Positions 11,476 through 22,817 of a stretch of 64,000 nucleotides of DNA are shown here, piece after piece. Each line of letters begins with the position of its first letter. Positions within the stretch are counted from its first letter, which is position 1. The translations under genes and the position numbers were made by a program. The stretch is from Polytrichum commune. Its lineage: Eukaryota; Streptophyta; Polytrichopsida; Polytrichales; Polytrichaceae. The notes under the pieces are model-generated. The model saw only the letters and a program-made list of their open reading frames with translations. It made no database searches and was not told the origin of the DNA. The DNA lies in the NCBI GenBank assembly GCA_950295325.1, contig OX485809.1:15624001-15688000 (forward strand), written 5' to 3'.

Positions 11476-13040
11476 ACACACACATACCGAAAAACACACA
11501 CATACCTTAAAGTAGTGTTGGAGGGGGATACGATGATAGGCAGTGGAGATGCTTCTAGACTCTCTATGCTTTCTTATTGGGCAATGACAACCTCTCCTTG
11601 TTTGAGAAAGCCGTGCCGAAAGTAGGTACTAGGCTAGCCATTTCGTGATAGAATGATGCGCACAAAATCTTTGGAAGCCCTTAAGAGCCGGGCCCACCAC
11701 ATGGTACTTTGTTTTGGGTTGTGATGGGGCCCACCACGTGTCATCGGACCTCGGAAAGCTTATTTGGCCGTGGTTGAAGAGTTCTTAAGGTGGGGTTTAC
11801 ACTAGAGTGTGAGACCAAAGGAACTCCAAAATTGAGTGATCGTATTGGTTGAGAGCAACGGTTTGGGATTCAACTTCAAAGTCATTGAGTCCTCAAAAGC
11901 ATGAAATTTTTAAATGCCGTTGATGTGGTACCACTACACTATTTATGGTATTTAGTGTCGTGCCCACTATTAGCAAACAATCTAAATGCCTAGTAGTGTC
12001 ACATTCATTCATTATCAACACGACATTATTTGTCAAAACCTCCGAATCTTTGAAGTGTGTAACAATTTACGGTGTGATGTTTAGCTTAGCACGTTGGAGT
12101 GTTGGAGATGAATCATTGTTTTACGTTCTTGAATATGCCAAAGGGGGATATTATTGAGCTTACTTATGCCAAGTATCATGTGTTTATGTACTTCTGGTCA
12201 ACTTGTTGACCATTGTGTAACCTAAGCATAGACCTCATAATATCATTGAGCATAGTAATGTCAAATTATTAATCAACATATTGGCGTCAAGTGTCGTGAG
12301 GTCCGATGCAAATTACATTGGGTCAAAATCATATCACATAACTTCATAGCATTGTTTGTTCATATGTATCACAATCATAAATTTTTGTTATTGTTATAAC
12401 AAAATATTGTGGAATGTCAATAAATTGGCATATGGTAATCAAATTGCACATATCAGTGTAACTAAGTCGTGATTTTATTTTTATTTTAAAATGGTGTTTT
12501 GTGAAGGTTGTGTTTTTGGGACCAACTTGTCATTGGCCGTCATTGTTTCAAGGTTAAAGTTGCATTTAAGGTATCATAGTTATACCAATTAAATGAGAAA
12601 TGTAAATGTTTACTAAACTATGTACAGTAATATGTGCAATTAGGTTGCCTTCGTGAGTAGGTCATCTCTTTTACCCGTGCAAAATAACTTGGGTCAAACA
12701 TAGTCACCAAATTCTATGACTTTGTTTATTCATTCATATAAAACCCACAATATTAAAAAATATCATTTGTTATTGCGGTAAAAACATATTCCAAACAATG
12801 TGGAATGTTGATGAAGTAGTGTGGAGCAACCTAGTTGCAAATACCATTGTAGTTGTTTGCCGTGAAGAATTTTAAAAAATAAAATAAAATAAAATAAAAT
12901 TTTACAACATTGTCACAAAGAACAAATTACCATCATGAAACAATAACCAGTTCTTTGCATGTTTAGGGTAATCACCTTGTTTGAGTGTTGTTTTTACATT
13001 AGTCCAAGATGATCTTAAAAACTACCAGATGATAGTGGAA
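11476..13040. other. AT-rich intergenic DNA with (AAAAT)n run
   Basis: No gene seen. An (AAAAT)n microsatellite lies at about 12875-12902. A block at 11785-11810 (gtggggtttacacta) resembles the end of the TAA-type MITEs seen elsewhere, but I found no partner end. Confidence 0.5.
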
Positions 13041-13064
13041 AGGTACTCAAACCGAACGGAGTGG

Positions 13065-13090
13065 TTAACGGTTCGATTCCCGACCGTTAA
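13065..13090 (+). other. Box B-like hairpin (GGTTCGATTCC)
   Basis: A perfect RNA polymerase III box B word lies at 13070-13080 inside a hairpin whose arms are TTAACGG and CCGTTAA. No matching box A at tRNA spacing and no cloverleaf are evident, so this is a tRNA- or SINE-derived relic at best. Confidence 0.3.
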
Positions 13091-13313
13091 ATCCCCAATG
13101 GGTTCGACATTGGACAGTTCTCATGTGTTTATTTTAAAACATACACTAATTTTTTTGAAAACCCTCTATTGTATATTGAGAGCGTTGTTCCTATTTTTTA
13201 ATTTAAAAAAAAAAGAACAAGTTGGCGGATTTAACTACTAAACTAAAACAAACCAAAAGAAAACCATGATGAAGGGGGGTCCCGAAACCAAGGTCCTCCA
13301 CCGGTTTTTTTAA

Positions 13314-14002
13314 GGACCACTTCACACACAAGATTGAGGGCCCTTGACCGTTACACTTCAAGCACTTTCATTGTGGAAACCAAGTTCGCTTCACACTATG
13401 CCTGAGGCACCAACGGAGTAAGTGAATGCAAGATGGATGTAAAGTCTACATGGATTCCTATGTGGCATTAAATGGATCATGTTTCATGATGACTTGGACT
13501 ATTTTCAAAACAACGAACATGGTTGAGTTTAAAATATAAGTGGTTGAAGTTAAAGACTTCAGGCAAGTTACTAATCATTTAAGGAATTTAGAGAATATAT
13601 CCCAAACTAATAAAGAGAAGCCAAAAGAAGCCAACAAATAACTGGTTGGACTTGGAAACACTAGGATCTTGACCGATTGTGCCCAAATATCTCCTCGTGC
13701 ATTGTTTAGGAACTAATTGTTGGAGGTAGGCCTAACACACAACTGGGAGACCATGGCACTTTAAAATCTCACAATTGTTGTTCCATTTTATTTTTATCAT
13801 GTGTGAGGACCATGCATGAATAGAAATTCATTGGAGTAGCATTTGGTTGAGGGCCCAATCACATATGACTTCACATTACACTTGAGTACCTCCTTGTGAC
13901 CACACTACATGATTTGGAAGTTCTTAGAGATGGTTTTAGGACACTTTTTTGGGCTCTAACAATTTCATGATCACGGCACTTGGCCCGTGTGTGAAGTGGC
14001 CC
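13314..14002. mobile_element. PIF/Harbinger-type MITE, family 1 copy 1 (TSD TAA)
   Basis: The 5' end GGACCACTTCACACAC is matched in inverted orientation by GTGTGTGAAGTGGCCC at 13987-14002. The trinucleotide TAA flanks both ends (13311-13313 and 14003-14005). The interior is collinear with the second copy at 22311-22814, except for an extra stretch at about 13519-13720. It encodes nothing and would depend on a transposase elsewhere. Confidence 0.8.
13519..13720. mobile_element. Roughly 180-bp module nested in the family 1 MITE
   Basis: Absent from the paralogue at 22311-22814 but present, diverged, at 43616-43785 inside an unrelated MITE. Shared landmarks are ggttgagttt, gacttcaggcaa, ctggttggacttggaaaca and gatcttgaccg. 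Presence in two different hosts suggests a separate small mobile unit. I could not define its ends or a target duplication. Confidence 0.5.
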
Positions 14003-14005
14003 TAA

Positions 14006-15355
14006 GTAAAAATGCCATAAATTGGGCCTTTGTCCATCCCACTAGGTAAATATGATCCTATGATCAACAATGAACTTCCTACGTCACCCCTTATCGAAAA
14101 AACACCATGCACGTCATGTTTCATAACATTACACAACTCCTTGGTTGTGTTCCATGGGATCAAGTACCACACAAGCAAAAATCTCCATACATTTTGAGAT
14201 TCCCTATTTATGAGGAGCACTCATGATATGTATTGTGAACTTTTTGACAAGTAACTGTAAATTTCAACAAAGATTTTCAACAACAAACTCTTCTTTGGAA
14301 AGAGACCCTCGTATAGTTGCTTAGTAATGCAATGTTAACCACGTCAAGTGCCTTATCATACTCAACCTGGTGTTTTTGGACACTCCAACTTACCACATTT
14401 TACACATAGGACATTCCAAACGTATCAATAGACCTATTGCGGGGGCCATGTAAATGGGCTCAAAACAAGGTCATTTCTTTCTTTTCAAATAACCAAGGGA
14501 TCCAACTATTAACAAAGAAAATGTCTTGTAGAGTTAGATTGATGAAGCTTCTTTGGTAATCGTATATAGATCAAAGCATTGTAAGTGAGAGAGAATTATC
14601 ATAAACATCTCACTTTGAGTAATTTATCATCTCATTGTAAAATTTATTAATAATGGTGTCCGATCTACTTACCTATCCTATTAACCTCCTCGTGAAATCT
14701 ACTTCTCCATTTACTAACCTATGTAAATGCAACTAACGACCTACATGTGCATGGTGTAATTCTCAAAGCCAATTATATTTTTTTACTAAAGCCCCTTCAC
14801 CCACAATGGACAAGTTTATGTAGGCACCACAAAGCTCTAGGAAAATGGTTGTCGGCATATACATGGAGGTTACGAGGTTGGATTACATGGTTTGACTTGT
14901 TCAATCTATAAGTTCATTTAATGTTGGTTAACTATTACATGTGATGAGGATGTACCAACATGATATAGTGTATCTAGTGCCACTTATTATATGGAATTAT
15001 GCAATGTTGTAACTATTCATTATGTATCTCACTTTTTGCCAACAAAGGTTGAATTGGTTGTTTAGACATTATAATCACAGGTAGGTCACTTTAAGGCATT
15101 TTTGTGCACCACGTGCGGCTGGGTTTTTTTTTGTTTTGGGGCTATTTACCTTCAAGGGTTGAATTAAAGCCTCCCTATAATTACTTATATTTCAAAAATG
15201 GCCCATTTGTTTGCACCCTTTCATTACTTATATTGTCCAAGTCACTGCAATTTTTTAAACTCTATATTCCTTTTAAGTAATAAAAGCTAATCTACTTCCT
15301 AACACAATTGACGAGTGTTAAGGGAAAGCATGAAAACAAAGAAGGGTGCAAACAA
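14006..15355. other. AT-rich intergenic DNA, no gene seen
   Basis: No ORF with recognisable features. The frame on the minus strand at 14002-14220 overlaps the MITE end and looks random. Confidence 0.55.
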
Positions 15356-15480
15356 TAATACCATTGCAAACATAGTTATGAAAAAAACACATAGGAGACC
15401 ATAGCAAAGTAATACCATTGCAAACATTGTTATGATGAAAATACATAGGAGATGGCAACACAAATACCATAGCGGTCATT
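15356..15480. repeat. 54-bp tandem repeat, two copies and a partial
   Basis: Units start taataccattgcaaacat at 15356 and 15410, both followed by a cataggaga word, with a third partial start (aataccat) near 15460. Confidence 0.75.
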
Positions 15481-15662
15481 GCAATGCAAATGACCAAAAA
15501 CACAGAGCATAGTAAAGCGGGTTTAGAATTTATGATTTAGGGTGGAGTCACAATGTTACAGCACGTACAAAATAACCCCAAGTACACCACAATTAACGTA
15601 AGGGTGGAAACAGAGGAAAAAAATCTATGTGTTCACAAACACAACATGCGGTTTACAAAACG

Positions 15663-15935
15663 CTAACCCAAATTCATCAAAAAACGGGAAGAATGGCAGT
15701 GGTTTAGTCGGAAAGCTGCGAATTCCACTATGCTCCCTACAAATTCTTTGGCAGAGCTGTGGATGACGGCCAAACGGAGAAGAAACTTCATAAAACTAGC
15801 GCGGTCCTCATCTGTGGGATCTACGCGATCCCATTCCCGCTGGGCGTGGCAACGACTCAACACCCAGTTGCCAAAGACATCAAGCGCATGATCTAGGAGG
15901 TGAGTGCTTATGAACATAATAATATATAAATTCAC
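15663..15935 (-). CDS. Hypothetical minus-strand ORF fragment
   Basis: A 90-residue frame with balanced composition (VFGNWVLSRCHAQREWDRVD ... SFMKFLLRLAVIHSSAKEF). It resembles a real helical protein segment more than the random frames around it. No family recognised. It lies downstream, on the same strand, of the decayed ORF at 16215-16663, so both could be pieces of one old gene. An intron or decay would have to separate them. Confidence 0.3.
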   Translation of the reverse strand: MNLYIIMFISTHLLDHALDVFGNWVLSRCHAQREWDRVDPTDEDRASFMKFLLRLAVIHSSAKEFVGSIVEFAAFRLNHCHSSRFLMNLG

Positions 15936-15946
15936 TCAAATGTTAT

Positions 15947-16051
15947 AATTCACCACTAAAATGTAATGATTCATCACTAAAATGCAATAATTCACCACTA
16001 AAATGTAATGATTCATCACTAAAATGCAATAATTCACCACTAAAATGCAAT
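15947..16051. repeat. 21-bp tandem repeat, five copies
   Basis: Five head-to-tail 21-bp units of the type aattcaccactaaaatgcaa. The first four alternate between caccactaaaatgta and catcactaaaatgca forms, giving a 42-bp higher-order unit. Confidence 0.9.
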
Positions 16052-16214
16052 AATTCCTTAATCCAATGTTTGGCATTTAGGGTTTAATGCATTGCAGTGA
16101 ACATACAAAAACCTTGAATTCAAAATACCTAAACCCTTATTTAATATAACATTTCATCAATCATAAAAAAATTCTTAAGAAATGACAATCTTTAAACTCT
16201 AACATGCTGTAAGG

Positions 16215-16663
16215 TTGAATACTTACATTGTGTGAAGCAGTCGAAGATGATCCAAGCTTGGTACTAAATCCTATATACTTTGGTCTGTCACAAACTTGGA
16301 CAGCTGCTCTGAATCATTCATGTCTAGAGTGTATACTTCGTTTGTATAATTGTAGCTCATGGTCACAGTAGATATAATACAATCTATATCAATCCATTGG
16401 CTATATGTGTGATCATATTTAAACTTATCACGGCCAGGATGTTATCTATAATATTGCAACATTACTTCAATATGAGGATTGTTAGGATTTCTCCTCCCTG
16501 ATTCCTTTGTTCGGGCAAGGAGGTCAACCGCCTGCCTCAATACTCCATATTGTTTCCCATTGTGACGCCGCATAGCTTGCACCCTGCCCACCCACCATGA
16601 CCCCTCATCTACTCTGTTCAATATGTTAGTAGCATTTCCAGCTTTATTAACATTACTTGAACG
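16215..16663 (-). pseudogene. Decayed coding region with GSWWVGRVQAMRRHNG motif
   Basis: Read on the minus strand from about 16663, one frame runs through NILNRVDEGSWWVGRVQAM, then GKQYGVLRQAVDLLARTKES. After a stop at about 16445 it continues as HPGRDKFKYDHTYSQWIDID ... MSYNYTNEVYTLDMNDSEQL, with another stop near 16275. The composition is clearly protein-like across both stops, so this is a broken gene. I recall similar WWVGRVQ-type blocks among anonymous, transposon-like proteins of streptophyte algae and non-seed plants, but cannot name a family. Function unknown. Confidence 0.45.
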
Positions 16664-17504
16664 TCCCTTTTTTTCGTTTGGCAGCGGATCTTACAGTTGA
16701 CGATAGCCTTATCGTGCTTTGTTGGACAAAATGCACCCCACAGTCTGATCCTCTGCATAACAGACTTGACCCACATGAAGATCCTGCTTGAAGATAATTA
16801 TCATGGTTATCCGGTGAGTGTGTGAGCACTTCATGATGAAAATGGACGAAAACGCAAAGCAAATTGAAACCCTAGCCATATGCAAACGGGTGTGGGGAAG
16901 ACGACCCCAACGACGGCCCGTTCCCTTTTCATTCATTTTTGGACAGACGGAAATCCCAATTATCATCCATCCCCGTGAGTCCTAAACCCATTTACATATC
17001 ATACTAAACATACCTTCTAGGATCCTTATCTTCAGCCCCTATGTTAATTTTACAAAAAATAATGGCTCACATTTTATGTCCATCTAACTTACTTATAATG
17101 GGATTGTCTCAATTTAATGGCCCCTTCATTATTTGGAATTCCTTTATAATTTTTATTTCAAATGATTTTAATCCTCTCTATATTATGCCGCACATCGTTT
17201 TTAAAATGCACTAAGTGACCTACCCGTGATTATAATAGATCACTAACATCTTTACTAGGCAAAAAATGACATCAATAGTAGAATGTGTAGCATTATGTAA
17301 CTCCGGATAGTAGCGACACTAAATACAAATTTAGTGTAGTATTTAGGTAATTATAGAAAGTTTTGCCAATTTTGAACAAAATTTGTGGTTGACTGTGAGC
17401 CACTCAAACCGCTCATGGGTTGAATTAAGGCCAACAATCTACAAAAAGGAAGAAGTTAGTGGTTAGAATTAGTCAATATATAGGTGACTATTAGTTTTTG
17501 AAAC

Positions 17505-17641
17505 ATCCGCCTATGGATGCGAGTTGTGTAAGAGACTGACATTAGGTCTGGACCAACCCGGGTTCGAATCCGGTTGGTTACATTGACTGGTGCTATCCCA
17601 AATTAAGCTAGTGATAATGCATGAATAATCTATAGGCGGAT
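17505..17641 (+). mobile_element. tRNA-like / SINE-like unit with inverted ends
   Basis: A 137-bp unit is bounded by inverted ATCCGCCTATGGAT and ATCTATAGGCGGAT (13 of 14 match). Inside lies a perfect box B (GGTTCGAATCC, 17561-17571) in a hairpin with CCAACC/GGTTGG arms. About 40 bp upstream, GCGAGTTGTGTAAGAG resembles a box A. This is compatible with a tRNA-derived short element. A functional tRNA is unlikely because no acceptor stem closes around it. Confidence 0.35.
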
Positions 17642-17841
17642 ACAAAGAAGGTGTTACTTTGCGGTTGTGCGTAGAACCTTTTCAAGTAGTTTTTATCTTT
17701 TAGAAACATGTTATTATTTATCAACGTGAAGTAATCAAACCGCTCGCGGTTGGATTAACATTTGTGGCCTAAGTAAAAAGAAAGTCAATAAATAAAATTT
17801 AGATTTAGATTAATTAGTTAATATGAAGAAATTTAGAAAAA

Positions 17842-17980
17842 GGATGAATGACAGTCTAGGACGACGCCGAATGGATGAAGGACAACGCCGAAGGGATGAA
17901 TGACAGTGTAGGACAACGCCGAAGGGATGAATGACAACGTAAAACAACGTTGAACGTAGGACAACAACAAACGGAGAATG
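17842..17980. repeat. Degenerate tandem GGATGAATGACAACGCCGAA units
   Basis: Units of about 32 bp with the core gaatgacagtgtaggacaac repeat three to four times with internal variation. Confidence 0.75.
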
Positions 17981-18559
17981 ACGTCAACAGATGAGATGTC
18001 GAGCGGATGAAGGCCGTTGGATCAAACGGTTGGGAAACCAACACCGTTGGATCTAGGAGTTTAGATAATGACGGCTAGGGTAGCGGCGGTGAAGGCCAAC
18101 CGTTAGATGTAGGTATTACTTGATCTACGGCTAAGAAGACTTGGTGGTTGGAAGGGGTAGTCCCTCAAAGGGAGTGCAAGGGTTCATTCTCACTCTCTCA
18201 TTCTAGTGGTTAGGACTACACTTTTCTCTTTCTCTTTCTCATTCTTGTGGTTAGCATGACTCTTCTCTTGCCCCTCTTAATGTATGTAGATGCAATTAGT
18301 TGTTGAAGTATATGAATAAGAATGATGGACAAAGGGGTTTATGAGCCCTATGAATGTTGAATAACAGGGTTTTTGAACCCTATGAATATTGAATAATAAG
18401 GTTTTGAACCCTATTGAAAAGATGTGTTATTGTCTAGTTGCATTAGCTTGATATGTTAAGTTATTGGATGTTATTTAATGGTTACTTAATCTTTCCTTCC
18501 AGTAGTTATTGCCTTAGTATATACACTAGTCTATGTGTTAGCCTTTACATTATTGTTAG

Positions 18560-18900
18560 ATCAGTCATTTGTAATAATCTTCTATCTTAGTCTCCTACAT
18601 CACGTTCTGCATTGAAATCTGCATTAGTCTCATGCATCAATCTCCTATATTAAACTTTTATATTATATCTACATCAGTCCGCTGCATCAACCCTCTATAT
18701 TAGTCCCATGCAGTAGATTTTACATTAGTTTTCTGCATCAACTTCTATATTATTCTCATGCACTATGTTCGGTATTATTCCTCTCCATTAGGTTTCGTGT
18801 TAGGCTTGCGTTACTGTTTTGCATTAGCCTTCTATATCAATATTTTGCATTCGTGTTCTGTGATCATGTGATGCATGCCATGCAGTAGTGTTCGGCATTA
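18560..18900. repeat. Degenerate ~20-bp satellite (GCATTAGTCTTCTATAT type)
   Basis: Words of the form tgcatcaatctcctatat and catgcattagtctyct recur about every 20 bp across 340 bp. It is strongly diverged and non-coding. Confidence 0.65.
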
Positions 18901-19424
18901 ATCCTCTGTATAAGACCCTACATTGGTCTCAAACATTATGGAAATTAGAATGTCATTGCTTGGAGGCACTAGAGTAGTACACCCATCCGGCCAATCTTGT
19001 GGGTTGTTACTTCGTTTGGAGTAACAATTGTCACCACATTGACATCATCCTTTGAATCCTCTTGATATTATGACTTCGTTTCACAACTATGTTGTTGTGC
19101 ATCATATATAACTTCTAGTGGTTGGTTTTCATCATGCATTATGACCATAGTGTCGTATGTTTGCATTATGTTTTTGTTTGTTATCACGCAATGTGTCCAA
19201 AGTTCCAGACAATTTGAAGGTTTGGAATTACCTAAAAACATTTATGATGGATGCTTTGATGTCATGATATGATTTTTATTTCATTTAAATTTTTAATTTC
19301 TTGTTGAGGTGACATGTGGATTTCTAGGGGTTTCAAATGGTAGAATAACAAAGTTGTACATGAATTCCCTCGAGGAGGGATGAAATTGTGGGCTTCATCA
19401 TTCTTTGAGATGGTTCTCTACTAA

Positions 19425-19868
19425 GGGGCGGTTTACACTATGGACCATGAAGTCGTCCCACGGCCGTCTAAGCGATGTGATTGGACGTTGAAGTCGTCCC
19501 GGGACGACTTGGGTTTACACCAAGGAAAAAATGGCAGAGTGACCACGGAGGTTGAGGTCCACAAATTTGTTTTTTTAAGCCTACTCTATCCACTGCCATG
19601 GTCCAACGGGTTTTCCGTTGGGACAAGCAAAAGAGGTGGTCCGGGAAAAAGAGCAAGGGCCCATGTCAGAAAAATGCCGTTTTAAGCCTTTTTGGTGCAT
19701 GGTCATTCTTCATGGTCCACATTCGGTTTACACCTAGTGAGGGGCCCATGAACCATGAAAACTAATATTTTAGTAACTCGGACCATGGAAGTCGTCCCAT
19801 GAAGTTGTCCCACGCAAAATAGGCCTCTTACGTGGGACGACTTCATGGTCCATAGTGTAAACCGCCCC
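19425..19868. mobile_element. PIF/Harbinger-type MITE with perfect 38-bp TIRs (TSD TAA)
   Basis: The first 38 bases (19425-19462, starting GGGGCGGTTTACACTATGGA) are exactly complementary to the last 38 (19831-19868). TAA flanks both sides (19422-19424 and 19869-19871). At 444 bp it is non-autonomous. Further ccatgaagtcgtccca words inside add subterminal structure. Three-base TAA/TTA duplications and GC-rich starts are typical of PIF/Harbinger (Tourist-like) elements. Intact TIRs suggest recent movement. Frames across it are TIR translations, not genes. Confidence 0.92.
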
Positions 19869-19871
19869 TAA

Positions 19872-22307
19872 GAGCTCATGAGCTTGTTGTGTGTTAAATC
19901 CTATTTTGAAAGTTGGGTGAAACCCCAGGGACATGCTCTTGCCATCCCAAGAGCTTTTAGAGAACTTTTGGATGTAAAATAATGATTGTCCCATATTGGC
20001 ATGTGCAATGCTAGCTTGGCCCACCCATTCCTAGTATGTGTGACAACCTAGCAATCCGTTGTTAATAGCTCAACACCACTCTTCGAACATGTCAACTTAC
20101 GCCTTAGAAAAACTCGGGGGACTTTATGGTAATGCTCTAAAACTCACATTTTAGCCAACTCAACAAAAGTTTGAACCCAATATTGTATGCATAACTCTAA
20201 TGACATATGGTACTTTGCTCAAATCTACAACACTTTGGACCACTATATTATACAACAAAGTCATTTAGTTGGAACTAGCCATACATACATGTTCAACATG
20301 TCAAAGTGGAGAAGGTCTTGAATTGCACCATTACATGCTACTTTTTTAAAACAACAATATTGAACAAATTGTTTATCCCCGCTCCTAAAAACATGGCATG
20401 AAACATGGATATAGAGATCGACTAAGGATTGTGTGGATGAAGAGTTTGAAGGTATGTATGTACTAGGTAACCAACAAGAGATGAGTCATCCACATACTCA
20501 AGTTGTCATAGTATAACAACTTCATGGACATAATCAAGGAAATTATGGATTATATCTTGCTTCTAAGAATGAAACATTGTGACGAGTTATAATAATTGTT
20601 TTGCACTTGGATGAGCAACCGATTGTAAAACTTCATACATACCTTGATATGTGGTGATTATGGCCCTTTCACAATAAAACTTTGAGAATACCAAAATGCT
20701 CTTTCAAAAAAAGGATTTGTTCTTTATGACATTTAATGTCACCTACTATTTAGAACTATGCAAGGCTATTCCCTTCTAAGGTGAATGAAAGTTCTTTCCA
20801 AATAATGATGTCAATGTTAACTGGTATTAGGTAATTCCGGACTTTTGGTGAGTTTGGAAATAACCCAACATGTTCTGGAAAATGCGAACACGTGTGCATC
20901 AAGTGTTGTTATTTATACTTGTTGTGTAGCCATAATGTAGGTGATTATATATATTAAAAGAAAGGGAACTTCATGTACGCAAACATTTGAGAACACAATG
21001 AAGATATTAAAGAGGGCATGCAGTGACTATTAGTCTAGAATTCGCCAAAAACTGCAAACACTCAAATGTTAGTTTATTCTATAATGTCCAAACACTAATT
21101 TTGACCAAAGTTAATAAGAAACGAAATAGATACTTATGGTGGTGCATGACTCCGAAAGTGAATGATGCTAAATACCTTAAACAATGTAGTGTAACTATGA
21201 AATCCACCCGTGCTTTGGGTGACCGATATTTAGATGACCTCCTAATACCAAAAGGGTCATTTACTAGCAAACTCCTTTGACCTTTGGTGTCCTTCATATC
21301 ACAAAGTGTTGGCTGCGATATTTCTAGAAACTTGAGATGGTCAAACTTGAAAGACTTTATCAACTTTGAAGGCGTCATTTTATAAATATGAAATCTTGTA
21401 GTGTCTCGAGCTTTGGAATAATTCTTGAGAATTATGAAGGTGATGTTGAAAACTACTCTAAATACTGTATTTAGTGTCACCAATTATGTTCATCTTGCTC
21501 AATACAAGGGGTAAAACCGCCCATGTTGAGTCACCATCACTACACTAAAAAAGACATTTCATGTGTGATTAAATTTAATGTTGGTATCACGCTACCTTGC
21601 TCAACACTAATTTTCAATTCCTTGACAACTAGTGTTAGACATAAATGTGCTGCTACCTTCCCTACTGTCACCTCTCTTCCCGTGAAGCATTTCTTTTTCA
21701 TATCCTTACTTACACTAAACTCAAACATGTAACTTCCCTATATCATCATAATTGATATTTAGTGTTTGAATTTACATTTATTGTTACTTACTTTCATAGG
21801 GTTATTGACATTTAGTGCATGTGTTTGTATTTAGTGTATCAAACACTAAATATCCTTTTGAATGTACATGCAAACCTAACACTAATAATCATTTTTTTGT
21901 TAAACAATCTGTGGTTTAATAGATTTACGACTTTGCAATTACTATCACAACTAAACGATTTTTCATTCAAATTTTAATCATCAATCACCACATTTCATGA
22001 GATGAATGTTAGAATACAAAGTATATCAAACTTTGTTTCGATATTTGGCATGGATTCTCCTACGTTTCAATCATCCATGACAATACTTGTAAACTTTTTC
22101 ATAAGAAGTGTCATTGGAGAAGTTACCATAAGTGTCATAAATTACCATATGGCACTCAATACAATATTTAGTGTAGTTAATTGGGGTGTACGTACGATCT
22201 ATGAAAACCCTTATTCTTACGCAATCTCCACTAATCACAAGATGTACGAATGTTCTATCTTATTCATTTTTAGATAGACATTTTAGGCCGTCAACTTCCA
22301 TGATGAG
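19872..22307. other. AT-rich intergenic DNA with recurring TTTAGTGT words
   Basis: No supported gene. Between 21460 and 22170 atttagtgt and its complement acactaaat recur, suggesting a degraded foldback element, but I could not define ends. The overlapping frames at 21023-21483 have no recognisable domains. Confidence 0.5.
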
Positions 22308-22310
22308 TAA

Positions 22311-22814
22311 AGGCCACTTCACACATGAGACTGAGAGCCCATGACCGTTACACTTCAAGCACTCTCATTGGAGGAAAAGGGGGTGCCGGTCCAAGTTCGC
22401 TTCACACTACGCTCGAGGGACCAACGGAGTATGTGACTGCAAGATGGATGTAAAGTCCACATGGATTCCTTCCTACATGGCATCGAATGGATCATGTTTC
22501 ATGGTCACTTGGACTGTTTTCAAAAACCATCTCTTGGAGGTATGTCTAACACAAGACTTGGGAGACCATGGCACTCTGAATGGTCATAACCGTTGGTTTA
22601 TTATATTTTACCATGCGCGAGGACCCACATGAATAGACACTTATTGAAATAGCATTTGGTTGAGGGTCCAGTCACATGCGACTTCACACTACATTTGAGG
22701 GTCCGTGACCACACTACGTGGTTTTGGAGGTGTCTTGGGATGACCTTTGAACACTTTCTTTTGGGTTCTCACAATTTCATGGTCACGGCTCTTGGCTCGT
22801 GTGTGAAGTAGCCA
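22311..22814. mobile_element. PIF/Harbinger-type MITE, family 1 copy 2 (TSD TAA)
   Basis: It starts AGGCCACTTCACACATGAG and ends with GTGTGTGAAGTAGCCA. TAA lies at 22308-22310 and again at 22815-22817. Its whole length is collinear with 13314-14002 minus the nested module, so it represents the uninterrupted form (504 bp). Confidence 0.82.
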
Positions 22815-22817
22815 TAA

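Noticed and set aside
17505-17641. Functional tRNA gene
   Set aside because: Box B hairpin is good but there is no acceptor stem or proper D and anticodon arms. Kept only as SINE-like.
19440-20024. Frames on both strands reading MDHEVVPR
   Set aside because: They are translations of the terminal inverted repeats of the MITE.
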